From: Rhizorhabdus histidinilytica
Lineage (GTDB): Bacteria > Pseudomonadota > Alphaproteobacteria > Sphingomonadales > Sphingomonadaceae
Assembly (NCBI RefSeq): GCF_900167915.1
Contig: NZ_FUYM01000002.1
Span: 496,001 to 560,000 of the forward strand
Direction of reading: 5' to 3'
DNA length: 64,000 nt
The translations under genes and the position numbers were made by a program. The stretch's first letter is position 1. Every line of letters begins with the position of its first letter. Positions 18,601 to 26,592 of the stretch are shown here, one piece after another. The notes beneath the pieces are model-generated. The model was given only the letters and a program-made list of their open reading frames with translations, was not told the origin of the DNA and did no database searches.

Positions 18601-19856
18601 CCGATGCCCGGCCCGACGTCGGCATCTTCTATGGCGACGATTTCGCGGCGGGGGCCGAACGCGGGCTCGATCAGCTCCGGCTGAAGCCCGCCTTCGACCT
18701 GACCCTCCTCGCGGCGCAGGACTATATCGGCGCGCCGCTGATCGTCCGCGCCTCGGTGCTCGCTGAACTGGGCCTGCGCGCCGAGATGGGCACCGCCCTG
18801 CTCGACGACCTGCTGCTGCGCGCGCACCATGCCGGCGTCTCGATCGAGCGGGTCGCCAAGGTCCTGCTGCTCCATCCGGGGCCGCGGCCGCAGGCCGATC
18901 CGGTGGTCCGGCAGGCGATGCTCGCGGCGCAGCCGCGCTTCGTCCACCATCGCTTTCGTCCCGGCCGCGCGCCAGGCACGCTGGCGCAGGAGCGGTTGTT
19001 CGGCCGCGATCATCCGTCGGTGTCGCTGCTGGTTCCGACACGGCGAAGCAAGCTGCCCGGCGGGCGCACCGCCTATGTCGAGCGGCTGTTGAAGGCGCTG
19101 GTCGCCACCGATTGGCCGATGGACCGGCTGACCGTGATCGTCGGCGACGACGTCGCGGGTGAGCCGGCCTGGACGAAACGCGCCTGGCCCTTCGCGCTGC
19201 ACCGGATCGAGACGCTGCGCGGCGACGACGAGCCGTTCAACTATGCCGCGAAGATGAACCGGCTGTGGCGCGCCGCCGAGAGCGAGCAGATCGTGATGAT
19301 GAACGACGACCTGCTTCCCACCGAACCCGGCTGGCTCAAGGCGCTGATCGGCTTCACGATGGACGAAGGCGTCGGCGGCGCGGGCGGACGGCTGCTCTAT
19401 GAGGACGGCCGGCTCCAGCATGCCGGCATCGGTCCGCTGTTCGGCGCGATCGCCCATGTCTGGGCGGGACGCGAGACGGTCGCGGGCAGCTATCAGGACT
19501 GGGCGCTCGTCCAGCGCGAATGGTCGGCGGTGACGGGCGCGCTGTTCGCGACGCGGCGCTCGCTGATGGAGGAGGTCGGCGGCTTCGACGAGCAGTTCAC
19601 GCTCGAATATAACGATATCGACCTCTGCCTGCGGCTGCGCGCGCTGGGCTATCGGATCGTCTGCACGCCCGAGGCGGAGATGGTCCATGCCGAACGCGCC
19701 TCGCGCGGCGACATGCCTGCCGGCGGCGACCAATATGCCGCCTTCCACCAGCGGTGGAGGCGCTGGCTCGATGACGATCCCTCCTGGCATCCAGGTCTCA
19801 ACCGGGACAGCTTCGAGATGATGCCGATCGATGACCCCGGCGCCTGGTATCGCTGA
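15696..19856 (+). CDS. TPR / RgpF-like / GT4 / GT2 multi-domain glycosyltransferase
   Basis: A 1,386-residue fusion. Residues 18-125 are TPR-like helices (IWVQLGHMLGESGDPAGADQ). Residues about 250-500 resemble RgpF (RRNAGYDFAAWAHALK, then TLYLVNDSVV). Residues 520-890 are a GT-B domain with GPWNYDNGLGHASRGI and the donor-site segment EGFGLTIAEAMAAGKPVV near 780. Residues about 1,100-1,386 are a GT2 domain with VTVIVGDD-like and MMNDDLLP (near 1,203) acidic motifs and GGFDEQFTLEYNDIDLCLRL typical of rhamnosyl-type GT2 enzymes. It is divergent from the secretion operon and upstream of the 883-residue fusion. No good ribosome site precedes the ATG. It probably builds several linkages of a rhamnose-containing chain. 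Confidence 0.8.
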   Translation: MTGGFLRRRAARRAFVRAGVERDGGRWAAAAAQYRRYLRYRPDDFAIWVQLGHMLGESGDPAGADQAYRTAHALNPDDADLALCRGHLARRGGDIEAAIAFYRRSFEIDGDERAAGALAELEAETGCESEPEPAPAHGGRLDGWFERSVSGVLSEEGVDDPWVVFRAGDRLVGQARPGRNEDGVLEFRATLDVELGENGEGVEVIARRMPDGAMLEPGPIFLFPPSRHPADHAVAWSVPAEIVKPFDLPAGREVALFVTHSRSGKVKPNVLPYVRALKQAGLAVFLVATVDRPVDLPAELLDSVDAAMVRRNAGYDFAAWAHALKLHPRLFGAATLYLVNDSVVPAADGARIGAIVERVRRSGADLIGLTESHEWRWHVQSYFLAIKPGLLASRSFHGFMDDVRLLTRKDHVIRAYEVRLAEIAEEAGRSVEILFPSATAINPTLFGWRGLVEQGMPFVKVLLLRGTFDAIDIGGWREVLADAGFDVALAEATIAAGAEEGPVDDGGRLLARRLPTGLQADRPLKVAFFGPWNYDNGLGHASRGIIAAIRRTGVLLNLHPVKRPFHIHKPLVPPTDILDFEGVPDVAIIHLNPDSWHLLTDEQHATIAQAKRRIGYWVWEMGHIPPAWRRNFGAVDRIWAPSRYCAELFAAQGGVPVDVVPHAVPVGEPATVDRAGVLARLGLPADRRVILYIFDGSSYLVRKNPAALVRAFSASGLAARGWSLLLKTKHLHDRPEEGEAFRALAEGTEGVVLIDRPMAAEELGELRALADLYASPHCSEGFGLTIAEAMAAGKPVVATDFGGSRDFLDASVGWPVKAHPWRLEQDFGHYAEGGDWARIDEPALAATLARAADAIEAGDDVKGAAARERIAAQLSYEAVAEQVAASLAALREMPAGGGGVHVQPNLLAGMPVEQAILGPGLSLLALAPDGALDRPLPDDLPTDRDAWIILAPRGAILAPMIERDWREAADARPDVGIFYGDDFAAGAERGLDQLRLKPAFDLTLLAAQDYIGAPLIVRASVLAELGLRAEMGTALLDDLLLRAHHAGVSIERVAKVLLLHPGPRPQADPVVRQAMLAAQPRFVHHRFRPGRAPGTLAQERLFGRDHPSVSLLVPTRRSKLPGGRTAYVERLLKALVATDWPMDRLTVIVGDDVAGEPAWTKRAWPFALHRIETLRGDDEPFNYAAKMNRLWRAAESEQIVMMNDDLLPTEPGWLKALIGFTMDEGVGGAGGRLLYEDGRLQHAGIGPLFGAIAHVWAGRETVAGSYQDWALVQREWSAVTGALFATRRSLMEEVGGFDEQFTLEYNDIDLCLRLRALGYRIVCTPEAEMVHAERASRGDMPAGGDQYAAFHQRWRRWLDDDPSWHPGLNRDSFEMMPIDDPGAWYR

Positions 19857-19907
19857 GAAGGGTATAAAAGCCTAGGCTCGGACGGGCCGAGCCGCTAACC
19901 GCTTGCC

Positions 19908-22559
19908 ATGGCCACGCAGAAGCCTTTCGCCGACGATCAAACCGCTTCGGGAGCGGAGCTGCCGCCTGCCTTCGACGCCGGCTATTATCTGTCGGCCAAT
20001 CCCGACCTGGCGATCGCCGCCGATGCGGCCGCCGACCATTATGCCGCGACCGGCCGGGCCGAGGGCCGGGTCGCCTCGCCGCTCGCGCTGCGCGAGAATC
20101 TGATCGGGCTGATCGCCGACGGACGCTCGGTGCTGGAGATCGGGCCGTTCTGCCGCCCGCTGCTGCGCGGGCCGAACATCGCTTATCTCGACGTGCTCGA
20201 CGCTGGGCAGCTGCGCGCGCGGGCGGTGGAGGTCGGTGCCGATCCGGCCGGATGCCCCGCGCATATCGACTATGTTGGCGGGCTGGAGCAGGTGCGGCGG
20301 CGCTTCGACGCGGTGATCAGCAGCCATGCGATCGAGCATCAGCCGGACCTGATCCACCATCTCCAGCAGATCGAGCGGATATTGCAGGCTGACGGCCTGT
20401 TCTGCCTGATCGTCCCCGACAAGCGCTACTGCTTCGACCATTATATCGCCGAGAGCACGATCGCCGACGTGATCGAGGCGCACCGCGAACAGCGGCGGCG
20501 GCACAGTCTGGCGAGTGTGATCGAGCATCACGCGCTGACCACCCATAATGATCCGCGGCTCCACTGGGCCGGGGACCATGGCCCCGCCGTCCGGGCCGAC
20601 CGTGTGGCGCAGGTGGAAAAGGCGATGCGCAGCCATGACTTCAATCCCGGCCGCTATATCGACGTCCATGCCTGGTATTTCACGCCCGACAGCTTCCGCA
20701 CGACGATCGAGACGCTGACGGAACTTGGGCTGATCGGCCTCGAGCTGGCCGGGGTCTACGACACCGTGCGCGGCCGCAACGAGTTCTGCGCGGTGCTGCG
20801 CCTCGGCGCGGCGGCGCGGGCGCGGGTGCGCGAAGGCCGTGACGAGGGCGGGGTGCTGTTCCTCCAGACTGCCGACGCCGAACATTATGCGCCGATGCTG
20901 GCGATCACCGCCGCCGGCGTCCGCGAATATTGCCGCCGGCATGGCTTCGGCTACGAGAGCTTCCTCGGCGTCAAGCGCGGCTTCCATCCCTGGCAGGCGA
21001 CCTTCAACCGCATCCCGATGCTGGAGGAACTGGTCGCGCGCGGCTTCACCGGCTGGGCGGTCTATCTCGATGCCGATGCCTATATCCAGGATCTCGATTT
21101 CGACCTGGCCGCCTATCTCGCCGACAAGGGGGATCGTGCCGCGATCTTCGCGACCTCGGGGGTGACGGGCGAGCATTGGGACGTCAATGCCGGCGTCGCG
21201 CTGATCAACCTCGGCCATCCGCTCGGCCGCGAGCTGGTCGCGCGGTGGAGCGCCGCCTTCGCCGGGCATAGCGACGAGACGCTGCGCGACGCCACGGAAT
21301 GGATGGGCGCCGGCAACGACCAGGACTTGCTGCACAAGATATTGGAGCGGGACGAGGCGATCGCCCGGGCCGTGCTGGTCGAACCGATGAGCCTGCTCAA
21401 CGGACCGCAGGCCCGTTTCATCCGCCAACAGTTGCGGACCTTGGGCCCGACCCTGGAAGCCAGGACCGAGGCGTTGGCGAACGCGGTTTCCGCCGTCCTC
21501 CGCAACAATGGCGGCGGGCCGGTTCCCGCGACGGAGGCGGACCAGCGCTGGGCGGCGCGGTTCGCCCATCCCCAGGGACGCTTGCCGTCGCTGGTCGAGG
21601 CGCCGGTTCCGTCGCCCATGCTCGAACTGGCGGCCGGAATCGCCGGCATATGGTCGGCGGCGGGCGGCGCCGAGGAGCAGCCGCCCGGTTATCAGCGCGA
21701 CCTGGCCGATCGCCTGCATGCGGGCGACGCCGGGGCGGTCGCCGCGGAACTGGCGGCGCTCGGGCGCGCGCGGTCGGCGCAGGGCTTTCTCGGCGGTGCG
21801 CGGCAGCACGAGCGCGCCCGCGATCCCCGCTTCGCCGACCGGCTGGCGCGCTGGACCTATGACAAGCTCGTCTCGCTGGCCGAGGCGGTAGGCGTGCTGC
21901 GGCTCGAAAATCCGGAAAATGGCGGCTGGGGCGAAAATGCGCTGACCGACCCGGCCGAGCTGTTCGCGGCGGTCGAGGCGGTGCTGGACGCCGACCTTGC
22001 CCCGCCGGCATCGGTCGGCGGTCACCTCGGCATCGCGGTGGGGCGCAGCATCATCCTCCACATGCGGATGCTCGACGCGATCCATGCGGCGTGGCGGCTC
22101 CGCCAACTCGCCGACATGGCCGGTCTCGGACGCGACGCGTGCATCGCCGAGATCGGCGGTGGCGCCGGGTTGACCGCCTATTATGCGTCGCGTCTGGGCC
22201 TGGCCCGATACCGGCTGTTCGATACGCCGACGATGAACGTGATCCAGGCCTATCTGCTCGGCGGGGCGGCACAGCCGCAGCCGCTCGCCGGCTTCGCCGC
22301 GCAGGCGCCGGGATCGGTCGATATCCTGTTCAACAGCGATACCCTGCCCGGGATGGAGCGGTCGGCGGCGCTCGCCCATCTCCGCGACGCAGAGCGGATC
22401 GGCGTCCGCCACATCCTCAGCATCAACCAGGAAGCCGCCGTCCCCGGCCAGGCTCCGCTATCCGAACTCCTCCGCGAGACCGGCGGCTACCGTCTCGCCT
22501 CCCGCCATCGCCATTGGCTGCGGGCGGGTTATGTCGAGGAGCATTATCTCCGGACCTGA
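19908..22559 (+). CDS. Trifunctional methyltransferase - glycosyltransferase - sugar O-methyltransferase fusion
   Basis: An 883-residue protein in four parts. Residues 20-55 are the FDAGYYLSANPD...HYAATGRAEGR module. Residues 60-290 are a class I SAM methyltransferase (VLEIGPFCRP near 74, then SSHAIEHQPD). Residues 305-520 are a GT-A-like glycosyltransferase (FLQTADAEHYAPML, GVKRGFHPWQATFNR, VYLDADAYIQDLDFD near 385 with the DxD). Residues 600-883 resemble the putative sugar O-methyltransferase family (CIAEIGGGAGLTAYYASRLG near 745, then FDTPTMNVIQAYLLGG). The middle domain is a close relative of two stand-alone genes further on. It likely adds a sugar and methylates it, perhaps as a chain cap. 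This is inferred from domains only. Confidence 0.75.
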   Translation: MATQKPFADDQTASGAELPPAFDAGYYLSANPDLAIAADAAADHYAATGRAEGRVASPLALRENLIGLIADGRSVLEIGPFCRPLLRGPNIAYLDVLDAGQLRARAVEVGADPAGCPAHIDYVGGLEQVRRRFDAVISSHAIEHQPDLIHHLQQIERILQADGLFCLIVPDKRYCFDHYIAESTIADVIEAHREQRRRHSLASVIEHHALTTHNDPRLHWAGDHGPAVRADRVAQVEKAMRSHDFNPGRYIDVHAWYFTPDSFRTTIETLTELGLIGLELAGVYDTVRGRNEFCAVLRLGAAARARVREGRDEGGVLFLQTADAEHYAPMLAITAAGVREYCRRHGFGYESFLGVKRGFHPWQATFNRIPMLEELVARGFTGWAVYLDADAYIQDLDFDLAAYLADKGDRAAIFATSGVTGEHWDVNAGVALINLGHPLGRELVARWSAAFAGHSDETLRDATEWMGAGNDQDLLHKILERDEAIARAVLVEPMSLLNGPQARFIRQQLRTLGPTLEARTEALANAVSAVLRNNGGGPVPATEADQRWAARFAHPQGRLPSLVEAPVPSPMLELAAGIAGIWSAAGGAEEQPPGYQRDLADRLHAGDAGAVAAELAALGRARSAQGFLGGARQHERARDPRFADRLARWTYDKLVSLAEAVGVLRLENPENGGWGENALTDPAELFAAVEAVLDADLAPPASVGGHLGIAVGRSIILHMRMLDAIHAAWRLRQLADMAGLGRDACIAEIGGGAGLTAYYASRLGLARYRLFDTPTMNVIQAYLLGGAAQPQPLAGFAAQAPGSVDILFNSDTLPGMERSAALAHLRDAERIGVRHILSINQEAAVPGQAPLSELLRETGGYRLASRHRHWLRAGYVEEHYLRT

Positions 22560-22573
22560 CATCGCCGCTTCGC

Positions 22574-23182
22574 CTATCGGCAGGGCGTGTAGAGCATCAC
22601 CCGGATCTGCTCCCAGATCGGCGAGGAGAATTCGAGCACATACTGACCGCCGAAATCATAGGGCGCGGCGTTCAGGTCGAGGCAGCGGAAATCGCCGAAG
22701 TCGATATCGATGTTCCTGGCCGTGTCGAGCTTGTTGAAGGAGTTGGTCAGCAGGCATCTCGGATAGCGGCCGAACAGCTCGTCGCGGTGGCGGAAGACTT
22801 CCCGGTCCGGCAGATGCTGGAGCACGTCCTTCATGATCAGGAGGTCGGCGGCCGGCACCAGCGACAAATCCTCCGGCATCAGGTCGAACGAGACCTGCGC
22901 GCTTCCAAAGCGCTGCCGGTTGCGCTCCACGACGCTCGGGACAACGTCGAAACCATGATAGCGGACACCGTTCCAGTTGATCAGCCGCGAGAATTGCCAA
23001 TCGCCGCAGCCGATATCGACGACCGACCTGATGTCGTTGAGATGGATGAAGCGCTCCAGAAAGGCGCGATATTCGATCGTCCAATAGGGCAGCGACCCGT
23101 CGCCCGAATGCCCGCCCCAATGTGAATCATCGGCCTCGTAGTGACGGCGGAAGGCTTCGGTCAATTCGCTGTACGAACTCAT
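22574..23182 (-). CDS. Class I SAM-dependent methyltransferase
   Basis: About 202 residues. SAM motif I is SVVDIGCGDWQFSRLI near residues 51-66, followed by the acidic strand-2 end GFDVVPSVVE and the post-motif LLIMKDVLQHLPDRE. The family resembles small glycan or nodulation-type methyltransferases (SYSELTEAFRRHYEADDSHWGG at the N-terminus). ATG at 23182 is preferred with GAGGAA upstream; an ATG ten codons earlier lacks a ribosome site. It converges with the 883-residue fusion and is divergent from the next glycosyltransferase. The substrate is probably a sugar, judged from its neighbours. Confidence 0.75.
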   Translation of the reverse strand: MSSYSELTEAFRRHYEADDSHWGGHSGDGSLPYWTIEYRAFLERFIHLNDIRSVVDIGCGDWQFSRLINWNGVRYHGFDVVPSVVERNRQRFGSAQVSFDLMPEDLSLVPAADLLIMKDVLQHLPDREVFRHRDELFGRYPRCLLTNSFNKLDTARNIDIDFGDFRCLDLNAAPYDFGGQYVLEFSSPIWEQIRVMLYTPCR

Positions 23183-23371
23183 GGATCGAACCGTTCCTCT
23201 TACTTTCACCATGTGCGCCTAGCCTATCGCCGAACGCGACGAAACCGTTCCAACCCTCGGCAGCGCGTGCGTTGGTGGCCGGCTTGCACCATTTTGGTTG
23301 CAACGCACAAATACGGTGGAACTGTATCAGCGACGCCGGTAGCATCAATGTTGTTTCTTCTTCAACGAGTT

Positions 23372-24529
23372 ATGGCGACGATGACAGTAACGCTGGTCCA
23401 GACATCTGACGCGATCTTCTACTATCCCATGCTCGTCGAGACCGCCAGGACAGTGCGTGCCTTCTGCGCTCGTAACGGCTTCGCCTATGAGCAATATGTC
23501 GGCATCAAGCGTGGCCACATGCCGTGGCAGGCGACCTATAACCGGGTCTATATCCTGAAGGAGATGCTCGACCGCGGCATGCAGGGCTGGGTTCTCTATC
23601 TCGACGCCGATGCCTTCATTCAGGATCTGGACTTCGATCTCGGCCGCTACCTTGCCGAGCGGTCGAAGGTCGGCGCGATCTTTGCCGGATACAGCACCTG
23701 CGACACGGCGTACGACATCAATGCGGGCGGGTTCGCGATCAATCTCTCGCATCCCGTCGGCAAATCCATCATTCTGGATTGGTACCGGTCGGTGGCCGAC
23801 GTCCCGTCCGAGATATTCGAGGGCGCGGTCCATTGGGAGCATGATCTCGCCAACGACCAGCATCTCCTGTGGCAGATCCTCAAACGCTATGTGGAGGAGC
23901 TCGACCTGTCCGGCGACATCATCTTCGAACGTGCGAACCGGAGCTATGTGAACAACGGTCCCTTCATCGTTCAACTGCTGCGTTCATTTTACGATAGCTA
24001 TGCCGAACGGTTGGTCGCGTTGAAGAAGCGCGTGAACGAGGTCCTCGCGAAGGAAGAGGGGCTGGCCGAAGAGGAGGGCGCCGGCATCTACATGTCGACG
24101 CAGCATCCCAAGCTGGTGACCGCGTCGGGCCGCAAGACATTGCAGGGGATCGTATCGAACGCGCAACATGGCGGGCTCATGTTCGGGCCGTACATCCATG
24201 TTCCCGCCGGTCGATACAAGGCCCGCATCTTCGGCGAGGTGCGCATGGCGGAGGGGCAGACCCAACTCACGGTGCTGAGCGATGTGGCGACCGACCGAGG
24301 CTTCAAGGTGCCGGTCTCCCGCTATCTGGTCTTCGACGGACCGCGGCGGGGGATCGTCTCCGAATTGCGCTTCGAGCTGCCCGAGGACGTCCATGATCTG
24401 GAGGTGCGGCTGACGGTCGGGCCCGAGGCCGATGTCGTGCTCCATGCGATCCAGATTCTGCCGCTGCTCGGCGACGAGGCGCTCGATCCCGCACCGGAAC
24501 CGGCCCTGGGCGAGGTCTCGCCGGCCTAG
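23372..24529 (+). CDS. GT-A-like glycosyltransferase (paralogue 2 of the LQTSD/GVKRG family) with C-terminal beta domain
   Basis: About 385 residues. The N-terminal half repeats the middle domain of the 883-residue fusion: TVTLVQTSDAIFYYPML, GIKRGHMPWQATYNR and VLYLDADAFIQDLDFD with the DxD at about 72-74. It resembles GMA12/MNN10-type (GT34-like) galactosyl or mannosyl transferases. Residues about 240-370 form an extra beta-sandwich-like domain (GPYIHVPAGRYKARIFGEV) absent from the paralogues and possibly carbohydrate-binding. The start is the ATG before ATMTVTLVQ; an ATG three codons later is equally possible. The 5' region is less GC-rich than its surroundings. It is divergent from the small methyltransferase gene. 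Confidence 0.75.
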   Translation: MATMTVTLVQTSDAIFYYPMLVETARTVRAFCARNGFAYEQYVGIKRGHMPWQATYNRVYILKEMLDRGMQGWVLYLDADAFIQDLDFDLGRYLAERSKVGAIFAGYSTCDTAYDINAGGFAINLSHPVGKSIILDWYRSVADVPSEIFEGAVHWEHDLANDQHLLWQILKRYVEELDLSGDIIFERANRSYVNNGPFIVQLLRSFYDSYAERLVALKKRVNEVLAKEEGLAEEEGAGIYMSTQHPKLVTASGRKTLQGIVSNAQHGGLMFGPYIHVPAGRYKARIFGEVRMAEGQTQLTVLSDVATDRGFKVPVSRYLVFDGPRRGIVSELRFELPEDVHDLEVRLTVGPEADVVLHAIQILPLLGDEALDPAPEPALGEVSPA

Positions 24530-24561
24530 AGCGACTTCCAGGCGGATGGCTGATACGGGTC

Positions 24562-25608
24562 TCAGCCGCGCTGGCTGAAACTGTAGACCTGCGCCCAGTG
24601 CGAATTGGGATCGCGATATTCGGCGCAGTCGAAGCCGGCTCTATCGAATCGTCCGACCAGGAAATCCTTCTGGAAGCCCAGCTCCATCCAGCCGCGGATG
24701 CGCATGACCGCGACATTTTCCCAGTCGAGGCGAAAGCCCCACAGATAGGGCATGTCCGGGCACAGCACGTCGAAGATCGGTTCTCCGGCCATCAGGATCC
24801 GCCCGGTCGGCGTGAGCAGCTCTCGCAGCTTCGGGATCACCCGCTCGAAATCGAGGCAGTGGTGGAAGCTTTCATAGAAAAAGATCAGGTCATAGGCGCC
24901 GGGAACGCCCGCCGGATTATGGCCGAACTCGCCGACATGCGGATGGAGATCCACCTGATAGCGATCCGCCGAGGTCCGCACCGCCCGGCAGAAGGCGGGG
25001 TTGATGTCGACGGTGTCCACCTTCGCGCCGAGCCGCGCGAAGGAGAGGGCGGTCAGGCCGAAGCCTGCGCCATATTCCAGCACGCGCTGTCCCGGCGAAA
25101 TGCCGCTGCGCATCAGGATGTGCCCCATCGCCATCAGCTGTCCGCCGGCGAAGCTGGTATCACCCGATGCATAGAAGGCCGGCCGGAAGACCGCGTCGAG
25201 ATCGCCGATCTCGGGTGTGTCCTCGTTGCTCGCCGCCTGATAGCCGGAGCGATTGGTGATCGCTTCCCACAGACGCAGCATCTGGTCGAGATAAGCCTGG
25301 CCCGCTGGGTCCAGGGTGACGTCGAACCAGTCCGGAAGCTGCAGCGAATGGCCTTGCCAGCGCTCGCGGTCGCCCCGCTGGAAATCGGCGGCGACCTCGT
25401 CGAGCTGGTCGAGGGTGATCACCTTCGGCGCGGTGAGGCGTTGACGGTAGCTATCGCGGAACTCGTCCGATTGGAGCAGCGCGGTGAACAGGTCCGACCG
25501 ACTGGCGAAATGGCGGTGATGCTCGATGACCTGCTCATTCTCGGGTTCCCGGCCCAGGATGACCCGATAGCCGGCGATGACGTCGTCCCTACCGAGCATC
25601 TCAGCCAT
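24562..25608 (-). CDS. SAM-dependent methyltransferase with N-terminal DUF4214-like segment
   Basis: 348 residues. Residues 1-55 (VIAGYRVILGREPENEQVIE, then LLQSDEFRDSYRQR) look like a DUF4214-type helical segment. Residues 150-348 are a class I methyltransferase with VLEYGAGFGLTALSFARLGA (motif I), VDTVDINPAFCRAV and LIFFYESFHHCLDFERVIP. The ATG at 25608 overlaps the stop of the upstream glycosyltransferase by 8 bases (ATGGCTGA), indicating coupled translation. Its partner carries a DUF4214-like segment at its own C-terminus. It is the last gene of the operon containing the KpsM/KpsE genes. The likely role is methylation of the sugar added by the partner enzyme (inference). Confidence 0.75.
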   Translation of the reverse strand: MAEMLGRDDVIAGYRVILGREPENEQVIEHHRHFASRSDLFTALLQSDEFRDSYRQRLTAPKVITLDQLDEVAADFQRGDRERWQGHSLQLPDWFDVTLDPAGQAYLDQMLRLWEAITNRSGYQAASNEDTPEIGDLDAVFRPAFYASGDTSFAGGQLMAMGHILMRSGISPGQRVLEYGAGFGLTALSFARLGAKVDTVDINPAFCRAVRTSADRYQVDLHPHVGEFGHNPAGVPGAYDLIFFYESFHHCLDFERVIPKLRELLTPTGRILMAGEPIFDVLCPDMPYLWGFRLDWENVAVMRIRGWMELGFQKDFLVGRFDRAGFDCAEYRDPNSHWAQVYSFSQRG

Positions 25609-26503
25609 TCCCGTCCGGAACAGCTTCCGGGCGGTCGCGCGCCACTTCCGCGCGGATTCGAGCCCGATGTTCCGGACTGTCGAGTAGCAGGCGGACGACC
25701 TCCGGAATGCCATGTTCCAACCCCCTTGCGGCGATGAGCTGCGAATAGCCGACGCTCCCCCGGTCGGCCTCGCGCTTGAGTATGATCCGGTAGAGCTCGG
25801 AGACGACCGCGTCCTCGACGCTGCCCGATCCCGTCCCTGCGGCCCTGTGGAAGATATCCGCGACGGCGGCTTCGATCTTGTTCGTCCGGCTGTCGATATC
25901 GCCGTCGAGCGAGTTGAGCAGCTGCCGGATGAAGAGGCCCTGATGATGGTTGAACAGCATCGGATCGACGAACAGCGCCGGCGCACGGAGGCCGGCATCC
26001 TGATCGAGCGCCTGGTAGAGCATGGTCTGATCGTTGTCGTGGTCCCAGACCGAGGTCAGCGTGCGCAGCCGTTGGTCGGGAACGGCCATGAACCGCCGCT
26101 TCCACTCGCGCACCAGGGCAACGCCCTGAGGATGGCCCAGGTTGAAGAAGAGCACGCCCGAATTGATGTGCCAGGGAGTGGTCTCGCCCGGGATGGTCGT
26201 CATGATCGCCGACCGGTCCTGCTTGTCGGCAAGATAAGCCTTCAGATCGAAATCGAGGTCGAAGACATAGGCGTCAGCATCCATGTACAGCGCCCAGCCG
26301 CGATAGCCGCGATCGATCAGCTCCTCGAGCAGGAATATTCTGTTGAAGGCGGCCTGCGCGCCGTGGAAGCCGCGCTTGACGCCGACGAAGCTTTCATAGG
26401 CGAAGCCGTGGCGGCGGCAATATTCGATCGCAGTGCGCGACGTGGCCCGCAACATGCGACTATATTTGAACGCATCCGAAGTCTGGAGGATCGTCAGCTC
26501 CAA
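25601..26503 (-). CDS. GT-A-like glycosyltransferase (paralogue 3) with C-terminal DUF4214-like domain
   Basis: 300 residues. It shares LTILQTSDAFKYSRML, GFAYESFVGVKRGFHGAQ and ALYMDADAYVFDLDFD (DxD near residue 76-78) with the 883-residue fusion and the gene at 23372. The C-terminal 50 residues (LYRIILKREADRGSVGYSQL ... LLLDSPEHRAR) match the DUF4214 pattern. It starts at TTG: GGGGAG is seven bases upstream, and the first residues align with the paralogue start. It is co-directional with, and 89 bases after, the KpsE-like gene, and overlaps the methyltransferase that follows. The donor sugar is unknown. Confidence 0.75.
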   Translation of the reverse strand: MELTILQTSDAFKYSRMLRATSRTAIEYCRRHGFAYESFVGVKRGFHGAQAAFNRIFLLEELIDRGYRGWALYMDADAYVFDLDFDLKAYLADKQDRSAIMTTIPGETTPWHINSGVLFFNLGHPQGVALVREWKRRFMAVPDQRLRTLTSVWDHDNDQTMLYQALDQDAGLRAPALFVDPMLFNHHQGLFIRQLLNSLDGDIDSRTNKIEAAVADIFHRAAGTGSGSVEDAVVSELYRIILKREADRGSVGYSQLIAARGLEHGIPEVVRLLLDSPEHRARIRAEVARDRPEAVPDGNG

Positions 26504-26537
26504 ACCCGCACTCCCCTGTCACTGCATCGACATGCCA

Positions 26538-26557
26538 TCCCGCGGGTATACGCGGGA
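26538..26557 (-). other. Stem-loop between the KpsE-like and glycosyltransferase genes
   Basis: TCCCGCG and CGCGGGA are separated by six bases. There is no T-run in either direction, so it is not a classic terminator. In the middle of an apparent operon it may mark a processing or attenuation point. It lies just upstream of the TTG start region of paralogue 3. Confidence 0.35.
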
Positions 26558-26592
26558 GAGCCGTCATCCATTCCCAGCTTTTCCGAAACTTC

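Noticed and set aside
16506-19790. 1,094-codon minus-strand frame opposite the 1,386-residue fusion
   Set aside because: Arg/Ala/Gly/His-rich composition typical of antisense reading in high-GC DNA; no domain seen, while the plus strand has clear GT and TPR motifs.
19863-19870. TATAAA-like sequence before the 883-residue fusion as a promoter
   Set aside because: It lies only about 40 bases before the start with no matching -35 box, and the upstream gene ends just before it, so read-through is as likely.
23141-23371. 77-codon extension of the glycosyltransferase at 23372
   Set aside because: The translation is Arg-rich and overlaps the divergent methyltransferase; the paralogue starts right before the LQTSD motif.
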